23,061 bases of DNA, from assembly GCA_008931825.1 (NCBI GenBank), contig QXVZ01025891.1, forward strand, positions 1 through 23,061. The letters run 5' to 3'. Below, in pieces: positions 21,287-23,061 of the stretch. How positions within the stretch are numbered: position 1 is the stretch's first letter; every line of letters begins with the position of its first letter. Position numbers and translations under genes: made by a program. Below the pieces are notes generated by a model. The model worked only from the letters and a program-made list of their open reading frames with translations. It was not told the origin of the DNA and searched no databases. The stretch comes from Phallusia fumigata (taxonomy: Eukaryota > Chordata > Ascidiacea > Phlebobranchia > Ascidiidae).

Positions 21287-21319
21287 ACAGAATGCAAATG
21301 TTGCTTAAGCACGTTAAAC
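21287..21319 (+). promoter_or_regulatory. Distal upstream block of gene 3 with POU octamer
   Basis: Shared with 18938-18970 upstream of gene 2. It contains ATGCAAAT, the consensus POU/Oct octamer, and CACGTTAA. Conservation at the same distance from the core promoter in two paralogues supports either a regulatory role or simply recent duplication. Confidence 0.4.
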
Positions 21320-21495
21320 GAGAACAGCTATTGGATGTTATTCAACCGCAGCGTGCGCTTGTTATTTGAAACTTGATTTATTGCCGATGCTGAACATGCG
21401 CACAAAACGAGCCAAGCAAGTGTCTTGTGGTTTTTATTCTAACAAGATTGCACGTTGCTCGTAAATTTTTCAGTTTTTGTGCGACTGAAAACCAG

Positions 21496-21517
21496 ATGTA
21501 TTTAAATGTGGCCATCG
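21496..21517 (+). promoter_or_regulatory. Core promoter block of cluster gene 3
   Basis: The third identical copy of the 22-bp block (TATTTAAATGTGGCCATCG core), followed by CTTGTTAAATACAACCAC. It lies about 170-180 bp before the start codon. The 5' UTR also resembles gene 1 (AAATTGTCYTTGGRCGCA near 16462 and 21563). Confidence 0.75.
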
Positions 21518-21668
21518 CACACTTGTTAAATACAACCACCCCGACTGCAGAAGCACATTATAAATTGTCCTTGGGCGCAGTACAACAGCGATACGACTCG
21601 AGTCTGTTTCAAAATTGTTAAGACAAGATTTTAGTGTTCCAGTTCAACTCAACTGTGACTTATGTACC

Positions 21669-22688
21669 ATGGCGACAATGCTAAGTTTGGCAACACTTCT
21701 CACGACGGCGTTTACCGTAGTGATGGTTCCAGATGAAATCGGAGGTCAAAGGTATCCTTCACCTGGCTACCGAAAAGTGTGTCCTACCCTCCACGCGGTA
21801 AGGCGTCCCACTTTCATGTCGCTTTTAAAATAATTCTAATCGTCTTTGCCAACATTTTATGGTCTGTTTCTTGACAGCGACAGTATTTTTGTGCAGGAAC
21901 GAAATCTCACAACTGCATTTTCGGCTGACTTGCGCCGGCAGGTCGACGTATATTCGACAGACAACTTCACGCAAGTAAGTGTTTAAATGTGAAACTTCTG
22001 TACCCCTTTTTTTTCCTTGTCAGTACCCCTTTGAAATCACCAACCAGTTCTCGTACCGCCTTCTGGTATCACCAAAAAAGGAATTATTGTTTCATGTTTA
22101 AATACCGAACAACTTTTGTTTGGATGTTTTAGATACAATGCAGTATGTATATAATTGGCTCAATGATCCAGCATCCTTGTACCCCCTAAAAACAGATCTC
22201 GTACCCCATAGGGGCAAGGGTACCCCTGGTTAAGAACCCCTGGATTAGACGCCAAGTGACAAAACTGTGACAAATCAATAAACTGTGACAAATCTGGTAG
22301 TAAGCGTTTAAGCACAATCTACAACCGCTTTGATTATCGACATATAGAAACAAGATTATGCCACAAGCTAAATATGTTTAGTTGCGTAAAAATTCACAAC
22401 CGCTTTTTACATCATACACAATAACTAACATAACGGACAGAAAAAAATACAATCTTGCAGGTAATTTTCTATGAAACATGCTTAACAATCCATCCGGTTG
22501 AAAGCGGTTTTCCCGTGACAGCCTTGTGTGTGGGGGATCAAACACTAGCTTGGATAAAAATCGTCGTCAAAGCAGCCGAAAGGAAGTCGGGTTTGAGAGA
22601 CTGCGTCGAAATAAACCGTCCTGGATATCTTGCATGCTGGGGATCTGCGCGAGTACAAGGAGTGTGCTCCCTTTTGATTCCCCATTAA
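21669..22688 (+). CDS. Secreted cysteine-rich protein, cluster gene 3 (three exons)
   Basis: Exons 21669-21797, 21897-21974 and 22461-22688, phase 0/0, encode 144 residues from the first ATG, or 141 from the second (21678), which aligns better with genes 1 and 2. Donors are GTAAGG and GTAAGT; acceptors are GTGCAG and CTTGCAG. Signal peptide LSLATLLTTAFTVVMVP, then EIGGQ. Six cysteines fit the gene 1 pattern (KVC, YETC, ALC, RDC, LACWG, GVC), with none in exon 2. The C-terminal block is NRPGYLACWGSARVQGVCSL. Exon 2 shares LTTAFS and NFT with gene 2. Intron 2 is enlarged to 486 bp by a transposon-like insert at 22000-22242; its remaining sequence is homologous to intron 2 of gene 1. Function unknown. 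Confidence 0.85.
22000..22242 (-). mobile_element. hAT-type element fragment in intron 2 of gene 3
   Basis: Read on the minus strand the insert begins CAGGGGTTCTTAACCAGGGG, the classic hAT terminal repeat style, followed by TACCCTTGCCCC. The plus-strand sequence carries several GTACCCC motifs (22000, 22032, 22170, 22201). The other terminal repeat and an 8-bp target duplication (expected GATTAGAC) are not found on the left, so the copy looks truncated. Gene 1 lacks it at the same intron position. Confidence 0.6.
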
Positions 22689-22706
22689 CAACAATGTATA
22701 TGTTGT
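22688..22706 (+). other. Small hairpin overlapping the gene 3 stop codon
   Basis: ACAAC (22688-22692) pairs with GTTGT (22702-22706) around a 9-base loop, starting in the TAA itself. It matches the hairpin after gene 1 in stem, loop length and a GTRTAT loop end. It is followed by the palindrome TTGTCGACAA (22703-22712), and CTAATACATACTAA recurs at 22782-22795. Confidence 0.45.
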
Positions 22707-22884
22707 CGACAACTCCACATTCAACACGGTGAATCAGTTAAATTTTCGTTGGTTTATGACGTTACGCTGTTATCGCATATTCTAATACATACTAACCTTG
22801 AAAGCCTATTTCAATACAACAGAGTTATCTTGAGTGGTGCAGCTCCCAGCTATTTATCAAAAAATACTAAACACATTAAGTTTC

Positions 22885-22925
22885 TTTAAGGCGGCTAGCG
22901 TGAGTTCAAATCCCACAGTATGACG
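22885..22925 (+). repeat. tRNA T-arm-like B-box motif, possible SINE remnant
   Basis: GTGAG-TTCAAAT-CCCAC resembles a T-arm with one mismatch and a Pol III B box (GTTCAAATCC). No A box, anticodon arm or acceptor pairing is found upstream, so it is not a tRNA gene. It may be the end of a tRNA-derived repeat. Confidence 0.2.
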
Positions 22926-22955
22926 ACAGATTTTTCTAGCCTTTGGCTTATAGCC

Positions 22956-23061
22956 CAATGATTCCCAACCGGAGAGTAATTCCTCCCCAACGAGGAATTG
23001 GATGCGTAAAGGGGTGGAGTTTCCACTTTATAGTAAAGTTGTTCATAGTAAGTGTAGCATT
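22956..23061 (+). mobile_element. Possible hAT-like element end, running off the window
   Basis: CAATGATTCCCAACCGG resembles hAT terminal repeats of the CAGTGRTTCYCAACC type. It is followed by CpG-poor sequence with internal AATTCCTC/GAGGAATT inverted symmetry (about 22978-22999). The other end lies beyond the window, so this stays tentative. Confidence 0.35.

Noticed and set aside
16590-22688. Assigning the secreted family to IL-17, Spatzle or another cystine-knot cytokine
   Set aside because: Cysteine spacing and surrounding motifs do not match the IL-17 or Spatzle signatures as I know them. The resemblance is limited to being small, secreted and cysteine-rich.
22885-22925. tRNA gene
   Set aside because: Only a mismatched T-arm-like motif is present; no A box, D arm, anticodon arm or acceptor stem.
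1-23061. Prokaryotic features, CRISPR arrays, rRNA genes
   Set aside because: Split genes with GT-AG introns, AT-rich spacers and a metazoan-type AMP deaminase argue for an animal genome. No regularly spaced repeats or rRNA-like sequence were seen.

Overview
The window reads as metazoan nuclear DNA. It is AT-rich, it carries genes split into short exons with GT-AG introns and no bacterial-style operons, and most open frames are non-coding shadows. The one gene I can name is an AMP deaminase. The compact introns, AT-richness and two single-N joins in a polymorphic-looking assembly would suit an ascidian (Ciona-like) genome, but that is inference. No sequence here proves the species.

Left part (1-8073): the minus strand holds the 5' half of an AMP deaminase gene (closest to AMPD2), with eight phase-compatible exons between 531 and 5299. 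They encode the regulatory N-terminal region. The catalytic domain lies beyond base 1, and the true first exon was not found; a 24-nt upstream micro-exon is possible. One intron of this gene holds a 109-bp foldback element next to a CCAAT/E-box/E2F site cluster.

Middle (8074-15480): a 1.68-kb segment is followed by a 1.55-kb near-copy, and the junction carries a single N, so this is probably an unmerged assembly overlap. The rest is mostly gene-poor. It has a CpG-rich patch inside the duplicated segment, a weak two-exon small gene candidate (12095-12523, minus), an inverted-repeat transposon remnant and an A-rich short tandem array.

Right part (15480-22800) is the most interesting. It is a cluster of at least four paralogous genes for small secreted cysteine-rich proteins of about 141-146 residues that I cannot assign to a known family. 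Three are complete three-exon plus-strand genes (16590-17396, 19331-20089, 21669-22688). The fourth is the last-exon fragment of an inverted copy on the minus strand (15778-15882), cut off exactly at the second N (15883). All three complete genes have phase 0/0 introns, a signal peptide, a conserved C-terminal block around ACWG, and a 22-bp promoter block that is identical in all three although the proteins have diverged strongly. Copies 1 and 3 form one subfamily (shared intron 2 and 3' UTR). Copy 2 and the fragment form another (shared 3' flank). In copy 2 a stop codon at the start of exon 3 can be removed by using the AG of that same TAG as the splice acceptor. hAT-type transposon pieces sit in intron 2 of copy 3 and at the right edge.

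The cluster looks like a rapidly evolving, co-regulated secreted-protein family. Its function cannot be read from the sequence.
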